Assembly (NCBI RefSeq): GCF_000745475.1
Contig: NZ_JQJJ01000009.1
Coordinates: forward strand, 558,001 to 622,000
Length of the DNA: 64,000 bases
Reading direction: 5' to 3'
From: Allobosea sp. UNC402CLCol
GTDB lineage: Bacteria; Pseudomonadota; Alphaproteobacteria; Rhizobiales; Beijerinckiaceae
The notes under the pieces were generated by a model, which worked only from the letters and a program-made list of their open reading frames with translations, was not told the origin of the DNA and searched no databases. The number at the start of each line of letters is the position of its first letter. Position 1 is the stretch's first letter. Below, one piece after another: positions 19,626-29,415 of this stretch. Position numbers and translations under genes: made by a program.

Positions 19626-20909
19626 ATGAGCGACGACAGCTATCACAAGGACCGGATCGCCAACCGCAAGCTTCATCCCGAGACGCTGATGATGGGTTTC
19701 GGCTATTCGCCGGCCATGTCGGAGGGCTCGCTCAAGCCGCCGGTCTTCCTGACCTCGACCTTCGTTTTCGAGAATGCCCAGCAGGGCAAGGATTTCTTCG
19801 ACTTCACCTCGGGCCGGCGCCAGCCCAAGCCCGGCGAGAAGCCCGGTCTCGTCTATTCGCGCTTCAACCATCCGAACATGGAGATCCTCGAGGATCGCCT
19901 GGCGATCTGGGACGAAGCCGAGAAATGCGCCGTCTTCGCTTCGGGCATGGCCGCGATCGCGACGACCTGCTTCGCCTTCCTGCGGCCGGGCGACACCATC
20001 CTTCATTCGCGCCCGCTCTATGGCGGCACCGAGACCCTGCTGAAGAACCAGATGGGCGCCTTCGGCATCACGCCCTTCGGCTTCACCGACGGGCTCGACA
20101 TCGAGCAGATGCGCGATGTCGCGCGGGCAGCGGCGGCCAAGGGCCGCGTCGCGATGATCCTGGTCGAGACCCCGGCGAACCCCACCAACGGCCTCGTCGA
20201 TCTCGCGGCTTGCAAGATGATTGCCGACGAGCTTGAGAAATCGCAGGGGCATCGCCCGCCCGTCGTCGTCGACAACACGCTGCTCGGCCCGAAATACCAG
20301 AAGCCGCTCGGGCTCGGCGCCGATCTCACCTTGCTCTCCCTGACCAAATATGTCGGCGGCCATTCCGATCTCGTCGGGGGCTCGATCAGCGGCTCGGAGG
20401 CGCTGATCCGGCAGGTGAAGAGCTGGCGCGGTTCGCTCGGCACCCAGGCCGACCCGAACTCCTGCTGGATGCTCATGCGCTCGCTGGAGACGCTCGACAT
20501 CCGCATGAGCCGCGCCAATGAGAATGCGCGCCTCGTCGCCGATTATCTGGAAAGCCACCCGAAGGTGGCGAAGGTCCACTATCTCGGCAACCTCAAGGAT
20601 GGTGATCCGCGCAAGGCCGTCTTCGACCGGCAATGCACGGCGGCTGGCTCGACCTTCGCCTTCGACGTCAAGGGCGGCGAAAAGGAGGCTTTCGCTCTGC
20701 TCGACAATCTGCAGATCATGAAGCTCGCGGTCAGCCTCGGCGGTACCGAGACGCTGGTCTCGCATCCGGCCGCAATGACCCATTCCGGCGTCGCCCGCGA
20801 ATTGCGGGAGGAGATCGGCCTGACCGACGCCCTGATCCGCATCTCGGTCGGCATCGAGAACATCGAGGATCTGATCTCGGATCTGGCGCAGGCCTTCGAG
20901 GCGGTTTGA
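19626..20909 (+). CDS. cystathionine gamma-synthase family PLP enzyme
   Basis: A 427-residue Cys/Met-metabolism PLP enzyme. The internal lysine lies in LLSLTKYVGGHSDLVGGS, and SRFNHPNMEILEDRLA and FASGMAAIATTCFAF are family hallmarks, as is LVSHPAAMTHSG near the end. It carries out beta/gamma-elimination or replacement on sulfur amino acids. I cannot tell cystathionine gamma-synthase from methionine gamma-lyase by reading alone. The adjacent divergent Lrp-type regulator is typical of catabolic methionine gamma-lyase loci, which mildly favours a lyase. Confidence 0.88.
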   Translation: MSDDSYHKDRIANRKLHPETLMMGFGYSPAMSEGSLKPPVFLTSTFVFENAQQGKDFFDFTSGRRQPKPGEKPGLVYSRFNHPNMEILEDRLAIWDEAEKCAVFASGMAAIATTCFAFLRPGDTILHSRPLYGGTETLLKNQMGAFGITPFGFTDGLDIEQMRDVARAAAAKGRVAMILVETPANPTNGLVDLAACKMIADELEKSQGHRPPVVVDNTLLGPKYQKPLGLGADLTLLSLTKYVGGHSDLVGGSISGSEALIRQVKSWRGSLGTQADPNSCWMLMRSLETLDIRMSRANENARLVADYLESHPKVAKVHYLGNLKDGDPRKAVFDRQCTAAGSTFAFDVKGGEKEAFALLDNLQIMKLAVSLGGTETLVSHPAAMTHSGVARELREEIGLTDALIRISVGIENIEDLISDLAQAFEAV

Positions 20910-20918
20910 GGCGTTCTC

Positions 20919-21656
20919 TCACATCCCGACCCGTCCCCAGCCCGGCAGCTTCAGCGCCGGGCTGCGCAGGTCGAATCCCGCGACGAGGCCGAGGATGTTG
21001 ACCTCGACGCCTTCGACCCAGCCGACCGTGATTCCGGCCAGCCCGTAGAGCGAGGCTTGCAGCCCGGTGCGGCTCGGCGTGAGCCCGGCGAAGAGGCCGG
21101 TCTCACGCCAGTCCTTCCCGATGGCCGTCGGCGGCAGGGCTTCGCGCAGCTCCGGCACCTCCGTCAGCACATGCTGGACGAAGCTGTTCGAGTTCGGGCC
21201 GGGCCAGGCGAGATAGCTGCCCGGTTCGGCATAGGCATAGCTCGCCACGGCGGCCCGGATGCGCGGGATCAGCCGCGCGGCGACCGCTCCTCGGATCTCC
21301 GCGACTGGTTCGGGCTCGTTCCCGAACCAGCGCCCATCCGCCTCGCGGTGGTTGACGCGCACCGGCATGCCCCAGCCAACGACGTCGAAGCGCGTATAGG
21401 CGGAGGCGTTGGCCTCCTTCACCACGATCCAGGAGTGATGCGCGAAGATGCCGCGCCAGCGGCCGACGCGGGCGGCGAAGATGTGCACGGTCGCCTCGGG
21501 GTCCGTCGATGCGGCCGGCAGGAGCCTGGCGCTCGACCAGTCGGCGCGGCGCCAGTCGGGAGCATGCGTCTGCCAGATCCACCAGCCGGCATGGGTCGCG
21601 AGCGGCAGCAGAAAAGCGAGAACGAAGAACAGCAGGAAGCGGCGGAAGAGGTGCAT
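20919..21656 (-). CDS. DUF3750 domain protein, membrane-anchored
   Basis: A 245-residue protein with one N-terminal hydrophobic segment (FLLFFVLAFLLPLATHAGW), so probably periplasmic and anchored or secreted. The body matches what I recall of DUF3750: HIFAARVGRWRGIFAHHSWI, FDVVGWGMPVRVN, WPGPNSNSFVQHVL and a conserved histidine pair. Function unknown. The ATG at 21656 (MHLFRRFLL) is preferred over an in-frame TTG further upstream. It diverges from the pot operon. Confidence 0.8.
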   Translation of the reverse strand: MHLFRRFLLFFVLAFLLPLATHAGWWIWQTHAPDWRRADWSSARLLPAASTDPEATVHIFAARVGRWRGIFAHHSWIVVKEANASAYTRFDVVGWGMPVRVNHREADGRWFGNEPEPVAEIRGAVAARLIPRIRAAVASYAYAEPGSYLAWPGPNSNSFVQHVLTEVPELREALPPTAIGKDWRETGLFAGLTPSRTGLQASLYGLAGITVGWVEGVEVNILGLVAGFDLRSPALKLPGWGRVGM

Positions 21657-21851
21657 CCGGCACGGTATGTGCAGGACGACGCGAACCGGCAAGAAGACCG
21701 CGGATCACGCTTGCGTCAGCCGGCCGGAACATGCTGGAGGGGCTTTCGGAAACGCTCTGTTGTGCGCGGACCGCCGGCCGCGTTTGGTGGCGGTTGATGC
21801 CGGGGGGAAAGCTGGTAGCGTGCGCGCGCCTGAGCTTGATGGAGGGGCAGA

Positions 21852-22964
21852 TTGGGTGAGACGACGAAGCGACTGAGCAAGGCCATTGCGGCCTGCGCGA
21901 TCGGACTGGGACTTCTGGCCACGCCGGTGGCCGCGCAGGACAAGCAGCTCCGGATCTTCAACTGGTCCGACTATGTCGATCCCGAGGTGCTCGACGCGTT
22001 CAAGAAGGAAACCGGGATCACCGTCGTCTACGACACCTTCGACCAGATGGAGACGGTCGAGACCAAGCTTCTTGCCGGCAAGACCGGCTACGACCTGATC
22101 GTCGTCACGGCTTCCTTCCTGCCGCGCCATATCCCGCTCGGCATCTACCAGCCGATCGACAAGGCTAAGATTCCGAATCTCAAGAATCTCTGGCCGGAGA
22201 TCCAGACGCGGCTCGGGAAATACGATCCCGGCAACACCTACGCCGTGAACTACATGTGGGGCACCACGGGGATCGGCTACAACACCGCCAAGATCAAGGA
22301 ACGGCTCGGCCCCGACGCCGTGATCGATAGCTGGAAGATCGTCTTCGAGCCTGAACAGCTCAAGAAGCTCTCCAATTGCGGCGTCCATGTCCTCGACGCG
22401 ACAGAGGAGCTGTTCCCGGCCGCCTTGCGCTATCTCGGGCTGAACCCGGATTCGAAGAACGAGGCCGATCTCAACAAGGCCGGCGAATTGCTGCGCAAGA
22501 TCCGGCCCTATATCCAGAAATTCCACTCCTCCGAATACATCAACGCGCTGGCCAACGGGGATATCTGCCTCGCGGTCGGCTATTCCGGCGACATCCTCCA
22601 GGCCAAGAAACGGGCCGAGGAGGCCAAGAACGGCGTCCAGATCGGCTATTCCATCCCGAAGGAGGGCGCGCTGATGTGGTTCGATTCCTTCGTGATCCCG
22701 AAGGACGCCGGCAACGTCGACGCGGCGCTGAAGTTCATCGACTTCGTCAACAAGCCGGAGATGGCGGCGAAGAACTCGGACTTCATCCAGTACGCCAATG
22801 GAAACATTGCTTCGAAGCCGTTCCTGTCGGCGGCCTTGCGCGACAACCCCGGCGTCTACCCGCCGGACGAGGTGATGGGGCGGCTCTACACGATCACGCC
22901 CTACGATCAGAAGTCGCAGCGGCTGGTGAACCGGCTCTGGACGCGCGTGAAGACCGGCAAGTGA
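21852..22964 (+). CDS. potF: polyamine ABC transporter substrate-binding protein
   Basis: A 370-residue periplasmic binding protein of the spermidine/putrescine group. After a signal peptide (cleavage near TPVAAQD) the mature protein begins LRIFNWSDYVDPEVLDAFK, a signature of PotD/PotF proteins. NYMWGTTGIGYNTAKI and VGYSGDILQAKKRA are further family blocks. The start is TTG at 21852, following GGAGGGG by four to five bases; no ATG fits the signal peptide better. It is the first gene of a four-gene operon with overlapping ends. Putrescine or a related polyamine is the likely ligand. Confidence 0.93.
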   Translation: MGETTKRLSKAIAACAIGLGLLATPVAAQDKQLRIFNWSDYVDPEVLDAFKKETGITVVYDTFDQMETVETKLLAGKTGYDLIVVTASFLPRHIPLGIYQPIDKAKIPNLKNLWPEIQTRLGKYDPGNTYAVNYMWGTTGIGYNTAKIKERLGPDAVIDSWKIVFEPEQLKKLSNCGVHVLDATEELFPAALRYLGLNPDSKNEADLNKAGELLRKIRPYIQKFHSSEYINALANGDICLAVGYSGDILQAKKRAEEAKNGVQIGYSIPKEGALMWFDSFVIPKDAGNVDAALKFIDFVNKPEMAAKNSDFIQYANGNIASKPFLSAALRDNPGVYPPDEVMGRLYTITPYDQKSQRLVNRLWTRVKTGK

Positions 22965-24145
22965 GCGCGTTCGGACGGAGCGCGGTCACTGTCAAGAAGA
23001 CCTCGCCCGGCAGCGTGCGCCGGGCCTTCCAACCCTGGAACGACCCGGCGGCGAAGCCGCTGGTCGAGTTCCGCGGCGTGACCAAGCGCTTCGGTGACGT
23101 CAGGGCCGTGGGCGATCTCACGCTCGCGCTCTACCCGCGCGAATTCTTCGCGCTGCTTGGCCCCTCGGGCTGCGGCAAGACCACGCTGATGCGCATGCTC
23201 GCCGGTTTTGAGACGCCGGACGAAGGAGCGATCCTGCTCGACGGGCAGGACATCACCGCCGTGCCGCCGCATCTGCGGCCGGTCAACATGATGTTCCAGT
23301 CCTACGCGCTGTTCCCGCATCTGAGCGTGGCCGGCAACATCGCCTATGGCTTGAAGCGCGAGGGCCTGCCGCGCGCCGAGATCGCGCGTCGCGTCGAGGA
23401 GATGCTGGAGCTGGTCAAGCTCGCCGGCCTTGGGCAGCGCAAGCCGCATCAGCTCTCCGGCGGCCAGCGTCAGCGCGTCGCGCTCGCCCGCTCGCTCGCC
23501 AAGCAGCCGAAGCTCTTGCTGCTCGACGAGCCGATGGCGGCGCTCGATCGCAAATTGCGCGAGCAGACCCAGTTCGAGCTGATGGATCTGCAGAGCGAGC
23601 TCGGCCTCACCTTCATGGTCGTCACCCACGACCAGGACGAGGCGATGACCATGGCCGACCGCATGGCGGTAATGGACCATGGCAAGCTCGTCCAGATCGG
23701 GCCTCCCGACGTGATCTACGAGGCGCCGGCCAACCGCCATGTCGCGGAGTTCGTCGGCGACATCAACATCTTCGAGGGGCGGGTCGAAGCGATCGATGGC
23801 GAGTTGGTGAAGGCAGAGGTGTCGCGCGTCGGCACCGTCGAGCTCGACGAGGAGGCGCCGGCGCTGAAGGCGGGCGACGCCCTGCTGATCGGCATCCGGC
23901 CCGAGAAGATCGAGATCGCCCATGACGAGCCGGGCCAAGTCGTCAACAAGGTCGCGGGCGAGATCTGGGATATCGGCTATCTCGGCGATTTCACCATGGT
24001 CCAGGTGATGATCGGCGGGGTGGGTGGTCAGCTGGTCAAGGTCGCGCTGGCCAACCGGACACGGCGGGTGGCCCGGCCTTTCGCCTGGGACGACAAGGTC
24101 TGGCTGTCCTGGGATGTCGAGGCCGGCGTGGTGCTGCCGCCATGA
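22961..24145 (+). CDS. potG: polyamine ABC transporter ATP-binding protein
   Basis: A 394-residue ABC ATPase. Walker A is LLGPSGCGKTTLMRM, the Q-loop MFQSYALFPHL, the signature LSGGQRQRVALARSLA, Walker B LLLLDEPMAALD and the H-loop VVTHDQDEAM. A C-terminal TOBE domain (about residues 270-390, GIRPEKIEIA) is as in PotA/PotG. I place the start at a GTG that overlaps the potF stop (GTGA, 22961); the same frame is open further upstream inside potF but is not the gene. It energises the PotH/PotI permease. Confidence 0.95.
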   Translation: MSAFGRSAVTVKKTSPGSVRRAFQPWNDPAAKPLVEFRGVTKRFGDVRAVGDLTLALYPREFFALLGPSGCGKTTLMRMLAGFETPDEGAILLDGQDITAVPPHLRPVNMMFQSYALFPHLSVAGNIAYGLKREGLPRAEIARRVEEMLELVKLAGLGQRKPHQLSGGQRQRVALARSLAKQPKLLLLDEPMAALDRKLREQTQFELMDLQSELGLTFMVVTHDQDEAMTMADRMAVMDHGKLVQIGPPDVIYEAPANRHVAEFVGDINIFEGRVEAIDGELVKAEVSRVGTVELDEEAPALKAGDALLIGIRPEKIEIAHDEPGQVVNKVAGEIWDIGYLGDFTMVQVMIGGVGGQLVKVALANRTRRVARPFAWDDKVWLSWDVEAGVVLPP

Positions 24146-25044
24146 GCGCGGTCGCTTCGCTGCAGCGGCTGCGCCGTCTTGTGGTGGCCGTGCCCTATCT
24201 CTGGCTGGCGCTGTTCTTCTTGGCTCCCTTCGCCATCGTGCTGCGCATGGCCTTCTCGCAGGCTGCGACCGCGCTCCCGCCCTATGCGCCGCATTGGGAG
24301 GGGTTCGCCCAGCTTGGCGACTTCCTGTCCCAGCTCGACCTGACGAATTTCAGCCTGCTCGGCGATGATCCGCTCTACTGGCAGAGCTACCTCTATTCCC
24401 TGCGCATCGCGGCGCTGACCACGATCTTCGCCCTCGCCATCGGCTATCCGCTCGCCTACGCCATGGCGACCGCGCCGGCGCGGTGGCGCGGCCTTCTGCT
24501 TGTCTTCGTCATCCTGCCGTTCTGGACCTCCTTCCTGATCCGCGTCTACGCCTGGATCGGCATCCTGAGGCCGGACGGGTTGCTCGACGCCGCGCTCGCC
24601 TTCCTCGGCTTCGAGGGCGAGCCCTTGCGGCTGCTCAACACCGAGACGGCCGTGCTGCTCGGCATGGTCTATTCCTATCTGCCCTTCATGGTGCTGCCGC
24701 TTTTCGCCACGCTGGAAAAGCTCGACCGCAGCCTGCTCGAAGCTGCGTCCGATCTTGGCGCCACACCGATCACCGCCTTCTTCACCGTGACGCTGCCGCT
24801 CTCGCTGCCCGGTATCCTCGCTGGATCGGCACTGGTCTTCATCCCTGCCGTCGGCGAGTTCGTTATCCCCGATCTGCTCGGCGGCCCCGATACGGTGATG
24901 ATCGGCAAGGTCTTGTGGAACGAGTTCTTCTCGAACCGCGACTGGCCACTGGCGTCGGCGGTCGCCGTCGTGCTGCTGATCGTGCTGGTCCTGCCGTTGG
25001 TCCTGCTCCAGCGCGCCCGGTTGAAGCGGGAGCTGGCGGCATGA
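24142..25044 (+). CDS. potH: polyamine ABC transporter permease
   Basis: A 300-residue inner-membrane permease with six predicted membrane segments. The first is VVAVPYLWLALFFLAPFAIV. The cytoplasmic EAA loop, LLEAASDLGATPITAF, contacts the ATPase. A long periplasmic stretch after the first helix is typical of PotB/PotH. The ATG overlaps the potG stop as ATGA. Confidence 0.95.
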   Translation: MSAVASLQRLRRLVVAVPYLWLALFFLAPFAIVLRMAFSQAATALPPYAPHWEGFAQLGDFLSQLDLTNFSLLGDDPLYWQSYLYSLRIAALTTIFALAIGYPLAYAMATAPARWRGLLLVFVILPFWTSFLIRVYAWIGILRPDGLLDAALAFLGFEGEPLRLLNTETAVLLGMVYSYLPFMVLPLFATLEKLDRSLLEAASDLGATPITAFFTVTLPLSLPGILAGSALVFIPAVGEFVIPDLLGGPDTVMIGKVLWNEFFSNRDWPLASAVAVVLLIVLVLPLVLLQRARLKRELAA

Positions 25045-25829
25045 AGCGCCTCGGCCCCGGCCTCATCCTGGCGCTGATCCTCGGCTTCGCCTTCCTCTAT
25101 CTGCCGATCGTCACGCTGATCGCCTATTCCTTCAACGCCTCGCGCCTCGTCACGGTCTGGGGTGGTTTCTCGACGCACTGGTACGGCGCGCTCATGGCGA
25201 ACGAGCCGCTGCTCGATGCCGCCTGGCTCTCGATCCGTCTCGGTGTCGTCTCGGCGACGCTGGCGACCATGCTCGGTACGCTCGCTGCGCTGGCGCTCGC
25301 CCGGCATGGCCGCTTCTTCGGCCGCACGCTGTTTTCCGGGATGGTGCTGGCGCCTCTCGTCATGCCGGAGGTGGTGACGGGGCTTTCGCTGCTGCTGCTC
25401 TTCGTCGCCGTTGATGTCGAGCGCGGCTTCTGGACCGTGACGGTCGCGCACGCGACCTTCAGCCTCGGCTTCGCTTGCATCGTCGTGCAATCGCGGCTGG
25501 CGGGCTTCGATCGCTCGCTGGAAGAGGCGGCGCAGGATCTCGGAGCCACGCCCTTCGTCACCTTCTGGACGGTGACGCTGCCGCTGATCTGGCCGGCGGT
25601 GGCGGCGGCCTGGATGCTCGCTTTCACGCTCTCGCTCGACGATCTCGTCGTCGCGAGCTTCACCACCGGCCCCGGCGCGACCACCTTGCCGATGCGGCTC
25701 TATTCGGCGGTCAAGCTCGGCGTCTCGCCCGAGATCAACGCCGCCTGCACCATCATGATCGCCGCCGTGGCGGTCGTCGTGATCGCCGCTTCGCTCCTGC
25801 TCAAGCGCGAGCAGTTGTCCGGCGGTTAG
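25041..25829 (+). CDS. potI: polyamine ABC transporter permease
   Basis: A 262-residue inner-membrane permease, the partner of PotH. It opens with LGPGLILALILGFAFLYLPI, has YSFNASR after the first helix and the EAA loop SLEEAAQDLGATPFVTF. Its ATG overlaps the potH stop (ATGA), completing the binding protein-ATPase-permease-permease operon. A 100-bp palindromic repeat follows 25 bases after the stop and may end the transcript. Confidence 0.95.
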   Translation: MKRLGPGLILALILGFAFLYLPIVTLIAYSFNASRLVTVWGGFSTHWYGALMANEPLLDAAWLSIRLGVVSATLATMLGTLAALALARHGRFFGRTLFSGMVLAPLVMPEVVTGLSLLLLFVAVDVERGFWTVTVAHATFSLGFACIVVQSRLAGFDRSLEEAAQDLGATPFVTFWTVTLPLIWPAVAAAWMLAFTLSLDDLVVASFTTGPGATTLPMRLYSAVKLGVSPEINAACTIMIAAVAVVVIAASLLLKREQLSGG

Positions 25830-25854
25830 GCTACGCTGCGATCCACCCGAACGC

Positions 25855-25954
25855 GCCGTCATTCCGGACAAGCTGCGAAGCAGCGCAGACCCGGAATCCA
25901 TCATATGGCTCCGGCGCTCTACGATGGATCCCGGGTCAAGCCCGGGATGACGGC
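25855..25954. repeat. 100-bp palindromic intergenic repeat, copy 2
   Basis: Starts GCCGTCATTCCGG exactly like the copy at 3693 and ends GGGATGACGGC, again 100 bases long. Inner arms CCGGAATCCATC and GATGGATCCCGGG pair. The differences between the two copies are partly compensatory (CCGG against CCCGGG), which suggests the folded form matters. It occupies the gap after potI. Confidence 0.85.
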
Positions 25955-26070
25955 GTTGGGTGCTTGGATAAACGCGGGCTGAACGGCGCCCTCAAAACCC
26001 GTTCAGGCAGGATCTGCGATGGTCCGTTCCAAGGCAGGGATCTTCCCGGCCTTGAGACAGGACAAGGACC

Positions 26071-26343
26071 ATGTTTGGCAATCGCGCCCGGATCGGTTTC
26101 GCCGCCTTCGCACTGGGCGGCATCGCACTGACAGTCTCGACCTTTGCCGGAACGGGCAATGCCCAGGCCTTTGGCGGCCGCTACGAGCCCACCTATGAGC
26201 GCCCCGCCTATGGCTATGGTTGGCGCCCGGCGCCGCCCGCCATGTACGGCTTCTGGGGTCAGCGCCGCTGGCATCGCTATTTCGACGGTTATGGCGGGCG
26301 GCCGATGCCGCCGCGCGAGGGCTATGGTTACGGCTGGCGGTAA
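26071..26343 (+). CDS. small secreted Gly/Tyr/Pro-rich protein
   Basis: A 90-residue protein with a clear signal peptide (MFGNRARIGFAAFALGGIAL; cleavage near GNAQA). The mature part of about 55 residues is rich in Gly, Tyr, Arg and Pro: FGGRYEPTYERPAYGYGWRP and PPREGYGYGWR. No cysteine or known domain is seen. Possibly a periplasmic or surface low-complexity protein. The ATG follows ACAAGGACC; it stands alone between the pot operon and the mutase operon. Confidence 0.65.
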   Translation: MFGNRARIGFAAFALGGIALTVSTFAGTGNAQAFGGRYEPTYERPAYGYGWRPAPPAMYGFWGQRRWHRYFDGYGGRPMPPREGYGYGWR

Positions 26344-26415
26344 GTGTCGCCCCGCTGGTCGTAAGCATGGGGCGGGCGCGGCCTTCGGGCAGCGTCCGCC
26401 TTTCTTTTCGAAACT

Positions 26416-28581
26416 TTACTCGGCCGCCGTCCGCTGCGCATAGCCGAGGCGCTGGTTCAGCTCCTGCAGCAGCTTTTCTGCCGCATCTGCGATGACCGTG
26501 CCGGGCGGGAAGATCGCCGACGCGCCGGCTTCGATGAGCGCGTCGAAATCCTGCGGCGGGATGACGCCGCCGACGACGATCATGATGTCGGGCCGCCCGG
26601 CCTCGGTGAGCGCGGCCTTGAGTTCCGGCACCAGCGTGAGATGTCCCGCCGCCAGCGAGGAGACGCCGACGATGTGGACGTCGTTCTCGACGGCCTGCCG
26701 CGCGGCCTCGTCCGGCGTCGCGAAGAGCGGACCGATATCGACGTCGAAGCCGAGATCGGCGAAGGCCGAGGCGATCACCTTCTGGCCGCGATCATGCCCG
26801 TCCTGCCCCATCTTGGCGACGAGGATGCGCGGGCGGCGCCCATCCGCCTCCTCGAAATCCTGGCACATCAATTGGACGCGCGTGACGGCTGGGTTCATCG
26901 TGCCGACCTCCCGCTTGTAGACGCCCGAGATCGCCTTGATCTCGGCCCGGTGGCGCCCGAAGACCTTCTCCATCGCCATCGAGATCTCGCCGACCGTCGC
27001 TTTGGCGCGAGCGGCCTTGACGGCGAGATCGAGCAGATTGCCGTTGCCGGCCGCGCCGTTGGTCAGCGCCGTCAGTGCGGCCTGCACCTCGGTCTCGTTG
27101 CGCTCGGCCTTGAGGCGTTTCAGCTTGTCGAGCTGCTGGGCGCGCACCGAGGCGTTGTCGACCTTGAGCACATCGATCGAAGCCTCGTTGTCAGGCTTGA
27201 AGCGGTTGACGCCGATGATCGCCTGCTGGCCGCCATCGATGCGGGCCTGCGTCTTGGCGGCGGCCTCTTCGATCCGCAGCTTCGGGATGCCGGCCTCGAT
27301 CGCCTTGGCCATGCCGCCGAGCGCCTCGACTTCCCTGATATGGCCCCAGGCTTTTTCGGCAAGCTCCGCGGTGAGCCGCTCGACATAATAGGAGCCGCCC
27401 CAGGGATCGATGATCCGGGTGGTCCCGCTCTCCTGCTGTAGCAGGATCTGGGTGTTGCGGGCGATGCGGGCCGAGAAATCGGTCGGCAGCGCCAACGCCT
27501 CGTCGAGTGCGTTGGTGTGGAGCGACTGGGTATGGCCCTGCGTCGCCGCCATCGCCTCGATCATCGTGCGCGGCACGTTGTTGAACACGTCCTGCGCCGT
27601 CAGCGACCAGCCGGAGGTCTGGCTATGGGTGCGCAACGGCAGGGATTTCTCGTTCTGGGCCCCGAAATCCTTGACGAGCTTCGCCCAGATCAAGCGGGCC
27701 GCGCGCATCTTGGCGACTTCCATGAAGAAGTTCATGCCGATCGCCCAGAAGAACGATAGCCGCGGCGCGAAGATATCGACGCCGAGCCCCGCCTGCTGCC
27801 CGGCGCGGATATATTCGACGCCATCGGCCAGCGTGTAGCCGAGCTCGAGGTCCTGCGTCGCTCCGGCCTCCTGCATGTGGTAGCCGGAGATCGAGATCGA
27901 GTTGAATTTCGGCATATGGGCCGAGGTGAAGGCGAAGATGTCGCCGATGATCCGCATCGAGGGCGAGGGCGGGTAGATATAGGTGTTGCGGACCATGAAC
28001 TCCTTGAGGATGTCGTTCTGGATGGTCCCCGAGAGCTTGGCCTGCGGCACGCCCTGCTCCTCGGCCGCGACAATATAGAGCGCCAGCACCGGGAGCACGG
28101 CGCCGTTCATCGTCATCGACACGCTCATCTGGTCGAGTGGGATGCCGGAGAAGAGCGTGCGCATGTCGTAGATCGAATCGATCGCGACGCCGGCCATGCC
28201 GACATCGCCGCCAACGCGCGGATGGTCCGAATCGTAGCCGCGATGGGTCGCGAGGTCGAAGGCGACGGAGAGCCCCTTCTGCCCGGCCGCGAGGTTGCGG
28301 CGGTAGAAGGCATTGGAATCCTCGGCCGTGGAGAAGCCGGCATATTGCCGGATCGTCCAGGGTTGGTTGACATACATGGTCGGGTAGGGGCCGCGCAGAT
28401 AGGGTGCGATGCCCGGCATCGTCTCGACGAAGGGCAGGCCGTCGCGATCCCTGGGGTCGTAGACCGGCTTCACCGGGATGTCTTCCGGCGTCAGCCAGGG
28501 CTCGCCTGCGGGCAATGAAGGCGGTGCGGACGCCTTGCCGCCTGCGAAGGCGATCTTCGTGAAATCCGGGATCGCGGTCAT
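26416..28581 (-). CDS. scpA: methylmalonyl-CoA mutase, large (catalytic) subunit
   Basis: A 721-residue adenosylcobalamin enzyme that interconverts methylmalonyl-CoA and succinyl-CoA. The TIM-barrel substrate domain covers about residues 30-560 ([46 protein letters not shown]). The C-terminal B12 domain has the DxHxxG motif in [13 protein letters not shown], then [14 protein letters not shown]. Length equals the usual mutase alpha subunit. The gene is also called mutB. Its ATG overlaps the thiD stop as ATGA. The GTPase MeaB is encoded at 14645. Confidence 0.96.
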   Translation of the reverse strand: MTAIPDFTKIAFAGGKASAPPSLPAGEPWLTPEDIPVKPVYDPRDRDGLPFVETMPGIAPYLRGPYPTMYVNQPWTIRQYAGFSTAEDSNAFYRRNLAAGQKGLSVAFDLATHRGYDSDHPRVGGDVGMAGVAIDSIYDMRTLFSGIPLDQMSVSMTMNGAVLPVLALYIVAAEEQGVPQAKLSGTIQNDILKEFMVRNTYIYPPSPSMRIIGDIFAFTSAHMPKFNSISISGYHMQEAGATQDLELGYTLADGVEYIRAGQQAGLGVDIFAPRLSFFWAIGMNFFMEVAKMRAARLIWAKLVKDFGAQNEKSLPLRTHSQTSGWSLTAQDVFNNVPRTMIEAMAATQGHTQSLHTNALDEALALPTDFSARIARNTQILLQQESGTTRIIDPWGGSYYVERLTAELAEKAWGHIREVEALGGMAKAIEAGIPKLRIEEAAAKTQARIDGGQQAIIGVNRFKPDNEASIDVLKVDNASVRAQQLDKLKRLKAERNETEVQAALTALTNGAAGNGNLLDLAVKAARAKATVGEISMAMEKVFGRHRAEIKAISGVYKREVGTMNPAVTRVQLMCQDFEEADGRRPRILVAKMGQDGHDRGQKVIASAFADLGFDVDIGPLFATPDEAARQAVENDVHIVGVSSLAAGHLTLVPELKAALTEAGRPDIMIVVGGVIPPQDFDALIEAGASAIFPPGTVIADAAEKLLQELNQRLGYAQRTAAE

Positions 28582-29402
28582 GGCTTGCTCCCGTCCGTCT
28601 TGTCCCACCAACGGTGGAAATGATGCACCGGTCCGTGGCCATGGCCAACCGCGACCTGATCGGCGGCGGCGATGGCGGCCGAGATGTAGGTCTTCGCATG
28701 ACCGACCGCCTCCGGCAGCGGCAGGCCCCTGGCGAGGTTGGCGGCGATCGCCGAGGACAGCGTGCAACCCGTGCCATGGGTGTTGCGGGTGTCGATCCGC
28801 GGCGCGTTGAAGCGCTGGCGCGTGCCGCCGGCGAGCAGGAGCAGATCGCTGCTGACGTCGCCATGCCCGTGGCCGCCCTTGATCAGGACATTGGCCGCGC
28901 CGAAGGCGGCGAGCTTCTTCGCCTGTTCGTCGACGGCCTCGTCCGTCTCGGCGATGCTGGAACCGAGCAGGGCCGCGGCTTCCGGCAAGTTCGGCGTGAT
29001 CAGGGTCGCGAGCGGAAAGAGGTGCTTGCGGATCGCCTCGACCGCCGCTTCCTCGAGCAGGCGCGCGCCGGAGGCGGCGACCATCACCGGGTCGAGCACG
29101 ATGTTTTTCGCACCGTGCCTTTTCAGGCCGGCAGCCACCGTCTCGATCAGCCCGGCGGTCGCCAGCATGCCGATCTTGACGGCGCCGACATCGAGATCCT
29201 CGAACACGGCATCCATCTGCTTGGCGACGAAGTCGCGCGGCACGGCATGGATCGCACTGACGCCCTTGGTGTTCTGCGCCGTCAGGGCGACGATGACGCT
29301 GGCACCATAGACCTGATGGGCGGCGAAGGTCTTGAGGTCCGCCTGGATTCCGGCGCCGCCGCTCGAATCAGAGCCGGCGATGGTGAGGGCGATGGCGGTC
29401 AA
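28578..29402 (-). CDS. thiD: hydroxymethylpyrimidine/phosphomethylpyrimidine kinase
   Basis: A 274-residue ribokinase-fold kinase of thiamine synthesis that phosphorylates HMP and [24 protein letters not shown] at the N-terminus and the catalytic [19 protein letters not shown] block are diagnostic; [14 protein letters not shown] also matches. I use the TTG start at 29402, six bases after GGAGA, giving [12 protein letters not shown]; an ATG at 29435 would overlap mutA by 20 bases. It is wedged between the two mutase subunit genes and overlaps the large-subunit start by four bases. Confidence 0.94.
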   Translation of the reverse strand: MTAIALTIAGSDSSGGAGIQADLKTFAAHQVYGASVIVALTAQNTKGVSAIHAVPRDFVAKQMDAVFEDLDVGAVKIGMLATAGLIETVAAGLKRHGAKNIVLDPVMVAASGARLLEEAAVEAIRKHLFPLATLITPNLPEAAALLGSSIAETDEAVDEQAKKLAAFGAANVLIKGGHGHGDVSSDLLLLAGGTRQRFNAPRIDTRNTHGTGCTLSSAIAANLARGLPLPEAVGHAKTYISAAIAAADQVAVGHGHGPVHHFHRWWDKTDGSKP

Positions 29403-29415
29403 GGCAGGTCTCCGT

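Noticed and set aside
22376..22960. Upstream extension of the PotG frame into potF
   Set aside because: The frame is open by chance inside potF; the ATPase begins at the GTGA overlap.
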